NCBI RefSeq assembly: GCF_041928815.1
Contig: NZ_JBHFEI010000005.1
Coordinates: forward strand, 124,001 to 188,000
Reading direction: 5' to 3'
DNA from: JBHFEI01 sp041928815
GTDB taxonomy: Bacteria; Pseudomonadota; Alphaproteobacteria; Rhizobiales; Rhizobiaceae
DNA length: 64,000 nt
This document shows, one piece after another, positions 8,648 through 17,793 of this stretch. The position numbers and the translations under genes were made by a program. The notes under the pieces are model-generated. The model made no database searches, was not told the DNA's origin, and saw only the letters and a program-made list of their open reading frames with translations. Position 1 is the first letter of the stretch. Each line of letters begins with the position of its first letter.

Positions 8648-9547
8648 ATGGACGACGCGGTTCCTTTTGCCAGGATGAACGGGATCGGAAACAGGATCCT
8701 CGTCGCCGACATGCGCGGCCGCAGCGACCGGGTGACGCCGGAGGCCGCCATCGCGCTCAACGCCGATCCGCAGACGCGGTTCGACCAGATCATGGCGATC
8801 CACGATCCGCGCGCGCAAGGGACGGACGCCTTCATCGACATCGTCAATTCCGACGGATCGCGGGCCCAGGCCTGCGGCAACGGCACGCGCTGCGTCGTGC
8901 AGGCGCTCGCCGCCGAGACCGGTCGCACTACTTTCCTGCTGCAGACCGTCGCCGGGCTGATCGAGGCGCGCGAACACGAGGACGGGATGATCTCCGTCGA
9001 TCTCGGCGCCCCGCGCTTCGGCTGGCGCGACATCCCGCTGTCGGAGGAGTTTCACGACACACGCCGCATCGAGCTGCAGATCGGCCCGATCGACGCGCCG
9101 GTCCTGCACTCGCCCTCGGTCGTCTCGATGGGCAATCCGCATGCGGTGTTCTTCGTCGATCGCGACGTGTTCAGCTACGACCTCGACCGGTTCGGCCCGC
9201 TGCTCGAAAACCACCCGATGTTTCCGGAGCGCGCCAACATCTCGCTCGCCCGCGTGCTTTCGCCGGAAGAGATCCAGCTGCGCACCTGGGAACGGGGCGC
9301 CGGGCTGACGCTCGCCTGCGGCTCGGCCGCCTGCGCCGCCGCAGTGTCGGGCGCGCGCACCGGCCGCACCGGCCGCACCGTGACGATCACCGCGCCGAGC
9401 GGCGGCAGGCTCACCATCGACTGGCGCGAGAGCGATGACCATGTCGTCATGACCGGCCCGGCCGAATGGGAGTTCTCGGGCATGCTGTCGCCGGTGACCG
9501 GCGCATGGCGGCGCGAGGCTGAGACGAGCGGAGCCCGCGCCTCTTGA
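8648..9547 (+). CDS. dapF: Diaminopimelate epimerase
   Basis: DapF converts LL- to meso-diaminopimelate for lysine and peptidoglycan. The 299 residues contain both catalytic cysteines, in QACGNGTRCV near residue 75 and LACGSAACA near residue 223, and the substrate loop SMGNPHAVFFVD. ATG 8648 is preferred over a TTG at 8639. The stop overlaps the start of the next gene (TTGA), so it is the first gene of a coupled series dapF-mtaB-ftsY-yciB-DUF2585. Confidence 0.95.
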   Translation: MDDAVPFARMNGIGNRILVADMRGRSDRVTPEAAIALNADPQTRFDQIMAIHDPRAQGTDAFIDIVNSDGSRAQACGNGTRCVVQALAAETGRTTFLLQTVAGLIEAREHEDGMISVDLGAPRFGWRDIPLSEEFHDTRRIELQIGPIDAPVLHSPSVVSMGNPHAVFFVDRDVFSYDLDRFGPLLENHPMFPERANISLARVLSPEEIQLRTWERGAGLTLACGSAACAAAVSGARTGRTGRTVTITAPSGGRLTIDWRESDDHVVMTGPAEWEFSGMLSPVTGAWRREAETSGARAS

Positions 9548-10818
9548 GCGACGTCGAGATCATCACCTTCGGCTGCCGCCTCAACACCTACGAATCCGAA
9601 GTGATGCGCGAGAAGGCGCAAAGCGTGGGGCTCGCGAACGCGGTGGTCTTCAACACCTGCGCCGTCACCGGCGAGGCGGTACGCCAGGCCCGCCAGGCGA
9701 TCCGCCGCATGCGGCGCGAACGGCCGGGCGCGCGCATCATCGTCACCGGTTGCGCCGCTCAAGTCGAGAAGGACGCCTTCGCCGGAATGGCCGAGGTCGA
9801 TGCCGTGCTTGGCAACGAGGAAAAGCTTTCCGTCGACAGCTATCGCAGTTTGCCGGATTTCGGCGTCGCGGCCGAGGAGAAGCTCCGCGTCAACGATATC
9901 ATGAGCGTGCGGGCGACCGCGCCGCAGATGGTGAAGCATATCGACGGGCATGTGCGCGCCTTCCTGCAGGTGCAGAACGGCTGCGACCACCGCTGCACCT
10001 TCTGCGTCATCCCCTATGGCCGCGGCAATTCGCGCTCCGTGCCGATGGGCGCGGTGGTCGACCAGGCCCGGCGTCTCGCCGAAAGCGGCTATGTCGAGGT
10101 GGTGCTGACCGGCGTCGACGCGACGAGCTACGGCGCCGACCTGCCGGGAACGCCCTCGCTCGGCCTCCTGGCGAAGACGCTTTTGAAAGAGGTTCCGGAG
10201 ATCCGCCGCCTCCGGCTGTCGTCGATCGACAGCATCGAGATCGACCGGCACCTGATCGACCTCATCGCCGACGAGCCGCGCTTCATGCCGCATCTGCATC
10301 TCTCGCTGCAGCACGGCGACGACCTGATCCTGAAGCGGATGAAGCGCCGGCATTCGAGCGCCGATGCCGAACGCTTCTGCGACGAGGCGCGGCGGCTGCG
10401 CCCGGAGATGAGCTTCGGCGCCGACATGATCGCCGGCTTCCCGACGGAGACGGAGGCAATGGCCGACAATGCCGCCCGTCACGCGCAGGCCTGCGGCATC
10501 GCCCATCTGCATGTCTTCCCCTACAGTCCCCGTCCCGGAACGCCGGCCGCGCGCATGCCGCAGCTCGACCGCGCCACCGTCAAGGCGCGCGCCGCCCGGC
10601 TGCGCGAGACCGGCGCCGCCCTCCTTGCCGCGCATCTGAAGCGCATGCATGGCAGCCGCCAGACCATCCTTGTCGAAAACAACGGGCTGGCGCATACGGA
10701 GAATTTCACGCTGGTCGACGCCGCCGGCCTCGCGCCCGGACAGCTTCTCGCCGTCACGATCGGCGGTGACGACGGGCGGCACCTGACGCGGGCGCCGCAG
10801 CTGATCGCCGCGGCCTGA
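9544..10818 (+). CDS. mtaB: tRNA t6A37 methylthiotransferase MtaB
   Basis: A radical-SAM enzyme that turns t6A37 into ms2t6A37 in ANN-decoding tRNAs. The UPF0004 domain has its three cluster cysteines in ITFGCRLN, FNTCAVTG and VTGCAAQ. The radical SAM motif GCDHRCTFCVIPYGRG follows near residue 150, and a C-terminal TRAM-like segment ends the 424-residue protein. The start is a TTG that overlaps the dapF stop. This is the usual gene order in Rhizobiaceae. Confidence 0.94.
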   Translation: MSDVEIITFGCRLNTYESEVMREKAQSVGLANAVVFNTCAVTGEAVRQARQAIRRMRRERPGARIIVTGCAAQVEKDAFAGMAEVDAVLGNEEKLSVDSYRSLPDFGVAAEEKLRVNDIMSVRATAPQMVKHIDGHVRAFLQVQNGCDHRCTFCVIPYGRGNSRSVPMGAVVDQARRLAESGYVEVVLTGVDATSYGADLPGTPSLGLLAKTLLKEVPEIRRLRLSSIDSIEIDRHLIDLIADEPRFMPHLHLSLQHGDDLILKRMKRRHSSADAERFCDEARRLRPEMSFGADMIAGFPTETEAMADNAARHAQACGIAHLHVFPYSPRPGTPAARMPQLDRATVKARAARLRETGAALLAAHLKRMHGSRQTILVENNGLAHTENFTLVDAAGLAPGQLLAVTIGGDDGRHLTRAPQLIAAA

Positions 10819-10834
10819 AAGAGAAAGAGCCCCG

Positions 10835-12250
10835 ATGGCACTGGGTTTCATCAAGAAGATCTTCTCCTTCGGCAGGGAACAGCCGGCGCCGGCGCCCGAG
10901 GAGGAGGCGCGGCCTCTCGACGACGAGGCTGCCGCCGGGCTTCTCGAGCCGGGCCCCGCGGCGGTCGACGACCTGCCCGTGGTCGAGGACGAGCCGGTCG
11001 CCGCCGCCGAGATCGACACGGCCGCCGGCCCGTCGCCGGACCTGACGGAGAGGGTAGAGCCGGCGACGGGAGAAACAGATCCACCGCCCGTCCAGCCCGC
11101 GCCGCCGATCGAGCCGGAGCCGGCGAGCGACGCAGCGCTGCCCGGCCCGCAGGCGGAGGCGCCACCTCCCGCGGCCGAGGCGCCTGCGGAAATGGTGCCG
11201 GAGCCCGATCCCGTCGAGGAGATCGTCCCGCCCCTGCCGGAGGAGCCGAGCGGAGCGATCGCCCTGCCGAAGGGTTTCGCGACCGCCGAAGACGGCGACG
11301 ACGGCGACACGGACGCCGCGCCCGTTGCGAAGCGCAACTGGTACCAGCGGCTGCGCGACGGGCTCGCCCGCACCTCCTCGCAGCTGACCGGCCAGATCAC
11401 CGGCCTCTTCACCAAGCGCAAGCTCGACGACGAGACGTTGCAGGATCTTGAGGACCTGCTGATCCAGGCCGATCTCGGCGTCGAAACGGCGATGCGCATC
11501 ACCGACACGCTCGCCTCCGAGCGCTACGGCAAGGACGTCTCGAGCGGCGACGTCAGCCGCATCATGGCCGGCGAGATCACAAAGGTGCTCGGTCCGGTCG
11601 CAAGGCCCCTCCAGCTTGATCTCTCGCACAAGCCGCATGTCATCCTCGTCGTCGGCGTCAACGGCACGGGCAAGACGACGACGATCGGCAAGCTCGCGGC
11701 CAAGCTCTCGCGCGCCGGCCTCAAGGTGACGCTCGCCGCCGGCGACACGTTCCGCGCGGCGGCGATCGAACAATTGAAGATCTGGGCCGAACGGACGCAG
11801 TCGCACATCGTCTCCTCGAAGCTCGGCGCCGATGCGGCGGGCCTTGCCTACGAGGCCTTCGAGCAGGCGCGCGCGCGGAAGAGCGACGTGCTGATCATCG
11901 ACACGGCCGGCCGGCTGCAGAACAAGGCCGAACTGATGGCCGAGCTGGAGAAGATCGTCCGCGTGCTCGGCAAGCTCGACCCCGACGCGCCGCACACCGT
12001 GTTGCAGACACTCGACGCCACCACCGGCCAGAACGCGATGAACCAAGTCGAGATCTTCCGCAACGTCGCCGGCGTCAACGGGCTGATCATGACCAAGCTG
12101 GACGGGACCGCGCGCGGCGGCATCCTCGTCGCGATCGCAGCGAAACACCGGCTGCCGGTCTATTTCGTCGGCGTCGGCGAGGGCATCGACGACCTCGAAC
12201 CGTTCGAGGCAAAAGATTTCGCCGAGGCGATCGCAGGAGTGACCCCATGA
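10835..12250 (+). CDS. ftsY: Signal recognition particle receptor FtsY
   Basis: FtsY is the membrane-associated GTPase that receives the SRP-ribosome complex. The first 165 residues are an acidic, Pro/Ala/Glu-rich A domain that begins with MALGFIKKIFSF, a short amphipathic membrane-targeting helix. The NG domain follows with GVNGTGKTTTIGK, DTFRAAAIEQL, DTAGR and TKLDGTARGG. Total length is 471 residues. The stop overlaps the yciB start (ATGA). Confidence 0.97.
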   Translation: MALGFIKKIFSFGREQPAPAPEEEARPLDDEAAAGLLEPGPAAVDDLPVVEDEPVAAAEIDTAAGPSPDLTERVEPATGETDPPPVQPAPPIEPEPASDAALPGPQAEAPPPAAEAPAEMVPEPDPVEEIVPPLPEEPSGAIALPKGFATAEDGDDGDTDAAPVAKRNWYQRLRDGLARTSSQLTGQITGLFTKRKLDDETLQDLEDLLIQADLGVETAMRITDTLASERYGKDVSSGDVSRIMAGEITKVLGPVARPLQLDLSHKPHVILVVGVNGTGKTTTIGKLAAKLSRAGLKVTLAAGDTFRAAAIEQLKIWAERTQSHIVSSKLGADAAGLAYEAFEQARARKSDVLIIDTAGRLQNKAELMAELEKIVRVLGKLDPDAPHTVLQTLDATTGQNAMNQVEIFRNVAGVNGLIMTKLDGTARGGILVAIAAKHRLPVYFVGVGEGIDDLEPFEAKDFAEAIAGVTP

Positions 12251-12915
12251 ACGAGAAACAGTCCGAGACCTCCGACATGGCCGGCCTCTCCAACGTTCCC
12301 GACGCGAAGGTGAGCCCGCTGCTGAAGCTCGCGCTCGAGCTCGGGCCACTCGTGGTCTTCTTCTTCGCCAATTCGCGCGGCGAGTGGCTGGCCGGGCATT
12401 TCCCGGTGCTGGCAGAACTCGGCGGGCCGATCTTCATCGCTACCGGCCTGTTCATGGCCGCGACCGCGATCGCGCTCGCCGTCTCCTGGATGCTGACCCG
12501 CACCCTGCCGATGATGCCGCTGATCTCCGGCATCATCGTCTTCGTCTTCGGCGCGCTGACGCTCTGGCTGCAGAACGACACCTTCATCAAGATGAAGCCG
12601 ACCATCGTCAACGCGCTGTTCGGCGCCATCCTTCTCGGCGGCCTCCTGTTCGGCAAGTCGCTGCTCGGCTACGTCTTCCACTCCGCCTTCCGCCTCGACG
12701 AGGCCGGCTGGCGCAAGCTGACGCTGCGCTGGGGCGTGTTCTTCTTCGTGCTGGCGGTGCTGAACGAGGTCGTCTGGCGCCATTTCAGCACCGATGCCTG
12801 GGTCGCCTTCAAGGTCTGGGGCACGATGCCGATCACCGTCGCCTTCACGCTCGCGCAGATGCCGCTGATCATGCGCCATTCGCTCGACCGCGACGAGGAG
12901 GCGGCCAAGCCGTGA
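12247..12915 (+). CDS. yciB: Inner membrane-spanning protein YciB (septation protein IspZ family)
   Basis: A 222-residue membrane protein with five or six hydrophobic segments and the YciB/IspZ landmarks LELGPLVVFFFAN, KPTIVNALFGAILLGG and LNEVVWRHFSTDAWVAFKVWG. The family affects cell-envelope and division processes, but its biochemical role is unclear. An N-terminal 25-residue polar extension precedes the first helix. It overlaps ftsY at its start and the next gene at its end, so the three are translated in series. Confidence 0.93.
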   Translation: MNEKQSETSDMAGLSNVPDAKVSPLLKLALELGPLVVFFFANSRGEWLAGHFPVLAELGGPIFIATGLFMAATAIALAVSWMLTRTLPMMPLISGIIVFVFGALTLWLQNDTFIKMKPTIVNALFGAILLGGLLFGKSLLGYVFHSAFRLDEAGWRKLTLRWGVFFFVLAVLNEVVWRHFSTDAWVAFKVWGTMPITVAFTLAQMPLIMRHSLDRDEEAAKP

Positions 12916-13499
12916 GCGCCGCCGTCCCGGGCCAGCCCGACAGGCGGGCGGTGGTCTTCCTCGCATCCTGCCTCGCCGTCCTCCTCTTGCAGATCCTCGT
13001 CGAGCGGCTGATGGGGCGGGTCTGGATCTGCGAGTGCGGCACGGTAAAGCTCTGGGAAGGCGCCGTCCGGTCGAGCGGCAATTCGCAGCATCTCAGCGAC
13101 TGGTACACGCCGTCGCACATCATCCACGGCTTTCTCCTCTACGGCCTCGGGCACCTGCTGATGCCCCGCCAGCCGCTCGCGGCGAAGCTGCTTCTGGCGA
13201 CCGTCGTCGAGACCGCCTGGGAGATCCTCGAGAACACGCCGCGCGTCATCGACCGCTACCGGGCCGCGACCGTCTCGCTCGACTATTACGGCGACAGCAT
13301 CCTCAACTCGACCATGGACACGCTGTTCATGGCCGCGGGCGTCCTCTTTGCCGCACGTATGCCGGTCGCGGTGACGATCACTCTCGCCGTTTTCTTCGAG
13401 CTCCTCACCGGCTGGATCATCCGCGACAATCTCACGCTCAACGTGCTGATGCTCGTCTGGCCGCTCGACGCGGTGAAGGCATGGCAGGGCGCGATCTAG
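12912..13499 (+). CDS. DUF2585 (UPF0314) family membrane protein
   Basis: A 195-residue protein with about four hydrophobic segments. The conserved blocks are GRVWICECGTVKLWEG, SQHLSDWYTPSHIIHGFLLYG, WEILENTPRVIDRYR and YYGDSILNS, which I recognise as the UPF0314/DUF2585 family of alphaproteobacteria. The Cys, His and Asp/Glu residues are unusually conserved for a membrane protein. The function is unknown. The GTG start overlaps the yciB stop (GTGA). Its TAG stop is supplied by the first bases of a dispersed repeat. Confidence 0.88.
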   Translation: MSAAVPGQPDRRAVVFLASCLAVLLLQILVERLMGRVWICECGTVKLWEGAVRSSGNSQHLSDWYTPSHIIHGFLLYGLGHLLMPRQPLAAKLLLATVVETAWEILENTPRVIDRYRAATVSLDYYGDSILNSTMDTLFMAAGVLFAARMPVAVTITLAVFFELLTGWIIRDNLTLNVLMLVWPLDAVKAWQGAI

Positions 13500-13565
13500 A
13501 GCAGGTCCAGCCGAAACGGGATCGCTTCGGCGTCGGAGACTGCGACAAAAGAAGAATTTAGAGCA
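13497..13565 (+). repeat. Dispersed intergenic repeat, copy 1
   Basis: A 69-base element opens with TAGAGCA, has a near-palindromic core CGAAACGGGATCGCTTCGG, then a purine-rich arm and a final GAGCA. A second copy of the same architecture lies at 50822-50891 in the opposite direction. The opening TAG is the stop codon of the DUF2585 gene. It resembles short repeats scattered through rhizobial genomes. Confidence 0.7.
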
Positions 13566-13740
13566 ATTCCCGTCAGATCCGGAACGGATTTGACGCCCTG
13601 ACGATAGGTTGAAACAAGGAGCTGGAGCATATCCTGTGAACTGGCGTTCGGCCGGACATGCTTGTCTCAGAGGCTTCCCCGAAAAGAATTGAGTGATTTC
13701 AGTCGGTTGCGATTCCTTTGGATTTGCGAAGATTAACAAG

Positions 13741-14126
13741 ATGGCCTGGACTGAAGCCACCCCGGGGCCATATGTGCGTTGGACGAGCCGGTCTGCAAGC
13801 GACGTTACAGATCGCGAATGGGAACTTGTTGCCCTTTCATGCCGGCGCCATGTCGTCTGGGCCGTCCGTGCAAGACCGAACTGCGCGATGTCTTGAACGC
13901 TCTTCTCCATATTGCTTCGACAGGCTGCCAGCGGTGGGTGCTGCCGAGGGACTTTGCGCCCTGTTCGACGGTGCAGCGGTATTTCTATGAATGGCGCGCG
14001 ATGGGCCTTTGGCTTCGGATCAACCACCACCTCGTCATGGAGGCACGGGAACGGGAGGCACGCGAACGGGAGGGGAAAGAGGCATCTCCGACGGCCGGCG
14101 CCATCGACATCCGTCCGCCAACCGCC
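13741..14126 (+). pseudogene. Broken IS5-family (IS427-type) transposase fragment
   Basis: The N-terminal part of an IS5-type transposase is recognisable in two frames. YVRWTSRSASDVTDREWELVA is read from 13741, and from about 13833 another frame continues with LGRPCKTELRDVLNALLHIA, VQRYFYEWRAMGLWLRI and REGKEASPTAGAID. The switch is explained by one missing base in the GCCC run at 13831-13834. After the GAID block, where an intact protein would read into its catalytic domain, the similarity stops. No DDE domain or clear terminal inverted repeats were seen. Confidence 0.75.
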
Positions 14127-14407
14127 CGAACCCACGATCCGGATATCCCCGTCACGATCACCGGACCGAAAGCGATTCGACCTTTTCGCCGTTTCTCCGA
14201 TCGTCCTGAAGGGGCTCAACCCATATCGCATGCAGGACGGTGACCGGAGACGTCCGCAAGACTTTGGCGATCAGCGCAAGAACCTTGCAGGGTCGGCCGA
14301 GGAAACTCATGTCCATCGGATGGGCACGTGGTGACGACCTTGAAGGACGGGATCGGCCTGCCTCATGACGGTCACTTCGAAACGGGCAGGCCATCTCGCA
14401 TGCGGCT
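14127..14407. other. Gene-poor spacer between IS remnant and kdpE
   Basis: No coding signal is seen. The only structure is an 8-bp inverted repeat (GGCCTGCC at 14355-14362, GGCAGGCC at 14385-14392) just beyond the kdpE stop. It lacks a T-run, so at best it is a weak or Rho-assisted end of the kdp transcript. Confidence 0.5.
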
Positions 14408-15097
14408 TCATTCCTGCTCGGCCATGCGATAGCCCACGCCCGGTTCCGTCCGCACGATCCGGGGCTGGGTCGGGTCGCGCTCGATCTTCTGGCGGAGCTG
14501 GCCGATGAACACCCGGAGATAGTGCAGGTCATCGCCATGGGCGGGGCCCCAGACGGAGGTCAGCAGGGCGCGGTGCGTGACGACGCGTCCCGCATGGCGG
14601 GCCAGCAGCAGCAGCAGGTCGTATTCCTTCGGCGTCAGATGGACGGTCTCGTTCTCCCGCGACACGAGCCGCCTGACCGGATCGATCGTCAAGCCATCGA
14701 CCTCCACGACGGTCGGGATGGCATCGCGACGGCCGCGATGGCGCAGCGCGGTGCGGATGCGGGCCGTGAGTTCGCCTATCCCGAAGGGTTTTTCCACGTA
14801 GTCGTCGGCGCCCAGATCCAGCGCTGCGATCTTCTCGCTCTCGCGATCACGGGCCGAAAGGATGACGATCGGGATGTCCGACCAGCCTCTGAGGGCGGCA
14901 ATCACCTCCTTGCCATCCACATCCGGCAGGCCGAGATCGAGGATGACGAGGTCCGGCGCCCGGGTCGCGACGGCCTTCAGCGCGTCCGCACCCGTCGCGG
15001 CCTCGACGACCTCATATCCGGCGGCCGTCAGCGAGGGTTTCAGGAAGCGCTGAATCTGCGGCTCGTCGTCGACGACCAGGATACGGGGCCGGCTCAT
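14408..15097 (-). CDS. kdpE: KDP operon response regulator KdpE
   Basis: An OmpR-type regulator of 229 residues. The receiver domain has the DD pair in VVDDEPQI, the phosphoacceptor Asp in VILDLGLPDVDG, and the Lys in VEKPFGIGEL. The winged-helix output domain includes HLTPKEYDLLLLLARHAG and the recognition region HYLRVFIGQLRQKIE. KdpE activates kdpFABC at low potassium or high osmolarity. Its ATG overlaps the kdpD stop (ATGA). Confidence 0.96.
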   Translation of the reverse strand: MSRPRILVVDDEPQIQRFLKPSLTAAGYEVVEAATGADALKAVATRAPDLVILDLGLPDVDGKEVIAALRGWSDIPIVILSARDRESEKIAALDLGADDYVEKPFGIGELTARIRTALRHRGRRDAIPTVVEVDGLTIDPVRRLVSRENETVHLTPKEYDLLLLLARHAGRVVTHRALLTSVWGPAHGDDLHYLRVFIGQLRQKIERDPTQPRIVRTEPGVGYRMAEQE

Positions 15098-17793
15098 GGT
15101 GTCCCGCCCCTCGCGTCGCCTGCCGGAAACCGCATGACGATGCGCGTGCCCCTCTTCTTCATCGCCGGGCTCTCCGCATGGATCCTGCCGCCCATCGCCT
15201 CGACGAAGCCTCGTGCTATGGAAAGACCGAGCCCGGTGCCGGGCGCACGCCCGTCCGGCTTTCCCCTGCGATAGAATTTTTCGAAGATCCGGTCCAGATC
15301 ATCCGGCGGAATGCCCTTGCCGAGATCGGTGACCGAGATCAGCACGTCCTTGCCGTCCGGTCGGGCATAGACATTGACCGGATCGTCGCCACCGTATTTC
15401 ACGGCATTGTCGAGAAGGTTGAACAGGATCTGGCCGATCAGCACGCTGTCTCCCCGGATCAGGGGAAGATCCGCCGCGATTCCCGTCTGGATCACGCGTC
15501 CCGGCGCGTGTTTGCGGGTGCGCTCGACGGCGGATTGTACCACGTCGGCGATATCGACCCAGTCCTGTTTCGGCTTCAGCGTTCCGGCCTCGATACGGGT
15601 CATGTCGAGCAGATTGGCGACGAAGCGGCTCATGCGGCCGCTCTCTTCCTCGATCGACTGGAGAAGGTCATCGCGGTCTTCAGCCGTCATGCGCCCGCCG
15701 AGTTCACGCAGCCCGGTGACGGCACCGGTGATCGTCGCAAGCGGCGTGCGCAGATCATGCGAGATCGAGGACAACAGGGCATCGCGATACCGTTCTCCTT
15801 CGAGCCTTGCCGCCTGCGCGACGGTTTCGTCGGCAAGACGCGCCCGGTCGAGCGCGATCGCGGTCTGGTCGAGGACGGCGGTGAGCGAACGTTCGGCGTT
15901 GAGGTCGAGCCTGTTCGCGGACCGCTCGATGCCGCAGACCCCGACGATGCCGTGCGGCCCGAGCAGGGGCCGGAATTCGAAACGGCTGTTCGGCAGCGTT
16001 CCGGTGCCGTGACCGGCAGGCTCGCGTCTGTCATGCGTCCAGCGGGCGGCCGTCAGATCCGTCACGTCGAGTTCGATGTCCGGCGGCCAGGCGGCGGCCA
16101 TTTCGAGGTCGCCCTTGCGCGGGACGAGCAGCACCACCTTGCGCTTCAGGCTCGCCTGCAGTTGCGACACGGCGAGCCAGATCGCATCCTCGCCCTTGGC
16201 GGTCCCGGCCAGCGTGCGGGAGAAATCGTAGAGCGCCTGAAGCGCCGTCGCCCTCACCCGTGCCACCTCCGCCTGCTCGCGGATGCGGGACGCAAGGCCA
16301 CCGGCGACCATCGCCACCGCAAGGAAGATGAAGAGCGCGAAGACTTCGTGCGGAGCGGCGATCGTGAAGGTATAAACAGGATCGATGAAGAAGAAATTGT
16401 AGGCGAGCGCCGAAAGCGCGGCGGCGAGGAAGGCCGAGACGTAGCCGCCGGTCAAAGATGCGCCCAGCACCGCGAGCAGAAACAGGAGCGAGATATTCGG
16501 CAGGTCCACGAAGATCTCCATGCCTTTGCCGATCAGCGTCGTCAGCGTGACGAAGCCCATCGCCGACAGCACTGCGGAGCGCAACGTTTCGGCGCGCGGA
16601 GCGCGGCGCGAATGGCGCAAAGCCGTGCCGGAGGGGCGTTCCGCAGTGACGATGTGAACACCGAGACCCGAGGCCTCGTGCGCGAGCGCATCCGGCAGCG
16701 ACCGGCTGAAGAGCCTTTGCCAGCGGCTGCGCTTGCGCCCGCCAATCACGATTTGGGTGACATGCTCGCGGCGGGCGAGTCTCAGGATCTCCTCGACGAA
16801 ATCCGTGCCGACGACCCGGCGCGTGTCCGCGCCGAGCTGTTCGGCAAGACGGAACAGCGTCTCGATCCGCCGCAGACGGTCCGGCGTCTCGACGTCCCGG
16901 TCGGCCCGTTCGATGGAGACGACCAACCAGGGGGCGTTGAGGCCGGAGGCGAGCCGGCTTGCCACGCGCACAACCTTTTCGGACACAGCGTCCGAGCCGA
17001 CGCAGACCAGAAGCCGCTCACCCGTCGCCCAGGGGCCGCTGATGGCGTTCTGCCTGAGATAGTCGACCATCTGGTCGTCGACGCGGTCGGCCGTGCGGCG
17101 AAGCGCCAGTTCCCTGAGGGCCGTCAGATTGCCGAGGCGGAAGAAGCGGTCGACCGCGCGGTCGGCGCTTTCGGGCAGGTAGACCTTGCCGTCCTTCAGC
17201 CGCTCGATGAGTTCGGAGGGGGCGAGATCGACCAGCAGCACGTCGTCGGCCCGCTTGAGCACGATGTCCGGCACACGCTCGCGCACGGTGACGCCGGTGA
17301 TCTGCGCGACAAGATCGGCGAGGCTCTCGAGATGCTGGATGTTGAGCGCCGTCCAGACATCGATGCCGGCGGCGATCAGTTCCTCGATGTCCTGATGCCG
17401 CTTCGGATGGCGGCTGTCGTCGGGATTGGAATGGGCGAGTTCGTCGACGATGAGAATGCGGGGGCGCCGCCCGAGCGCCGCGTCGAGATCGAACGCCTCG
17501 AGGATCCGGCCGCGATGGGCCACCCGGCGGCGGGGCAGGATCTCGAGCCCGTCGAGCAGGGCCGCCGTCTCGCTGCGGCCGTGGGTCTCGATGAGCCCGA
17601 CGACGACATCGATGCCGTCGGCCTTCAGGCGCCTGGCCCGCGACAGCATCGCATAGGTCTTGCCGACGCCGGGTGCGGCACCCAGAAAAACGGTCAGCTT
17701 GCCCCGGCGGTCCTGGTCCGCCAGGGCAAGCAGAGCATCGGGATCGGGACGCCGGTCGTCCCTGCGGTCGTCGTCCGCCATTCCAACACTCAC
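15094..17793 (-). CDS. kdpD: Sensor histidine kinase KdpD
   Basis: An 899-residue KdpD. It has the N-terminal KdpD domain with Walker-A GAAPGVGKTYA (about 38-48), a universal-stress-protein-like domain near 250-370, four membrane helices near 410-510 (DUF4118), a GAF-like region, the phosphorylated His in SSISHDLRTPL, and the ATP-binding N and G boxes (LFNLLDNAVKYGG, GRAPGTGLGLSI). The GTG at 17793 overlaps the kdpC stop; an ATG at 17781 is an alternative start. It senses potassium and phosphorylates KdpE. Confidence 0.96.
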   Translation of the reverse strand: MSVGMADDDRRDDRRPDPDALLALADQDRRGKLTVFLGAAPGVGKTYAMLSRARRLKADGIDVVVGLIETHGRSETAALLDGLEILPRRRVAHRGRILEAFDLDAALGRRPRILIVDELAHSNPDDSRHPKRHQDIEELIAAGIDVWTALNIQHLESLADLVAQITGVTVRERVPDIVLKRADDVLLVDLAPSELIERLKDGKVYLPESADRAVDRFFRLGNLTALRELALRRTADRVDDQMVDYLRQNAISGPWATGERLLVCVGSDAVSEKVVRVASRLASGLNAPWLVVSIERADRDVETPDRLRRIETLFRLAEQLGADTRRVVGTDFVEEILRLARREHVTQIVIGGRKRSRWQRLFSRSLPDALAHEASGLGVHIVTAERPSGTALRHSRRAPRAETLRSAVLSAMGFVTLTTLIGKGMEIFVDLPNISLLFLLAVLGASLTGGYVSAFLAAALSALAYNFFFIDPVYTFTIAAPHEVFALFIFLAVAMVAGGLASRIREQAEVARVRATALQALYDFSRTLAGTAKGEDAIWLAVSQLQASLKRKVVLLVPRKGDLEMAAAWPPDIELDVTDLTAARWTHDRREPAGHGTGTLPNSRFEFRPLLGPHGIVGVCGIERSANRLDLNAERSLTAVLDQTAIALDRARLADETVAQAARLEGERYRDALLSSISHDLRTPLATITGAVTGLRELGGRMTAEDRDDLLQSIEEESGRMSRFVANLLDMTRIEAGTLKPKQDWVDIADVVQSAVERTRKHAPGRVIQTGIAADLPLIRGDSVLIGQILFNLLDNAVKYGGDDPVNVYARPDGKDVLISVTDLGKGIPPDDLDRIFEKFYRRGKPDGRAPGTGLGLSIARGFVEAMGGRIHAESPAMKKRGTRIVMRFPAGDARGGTP

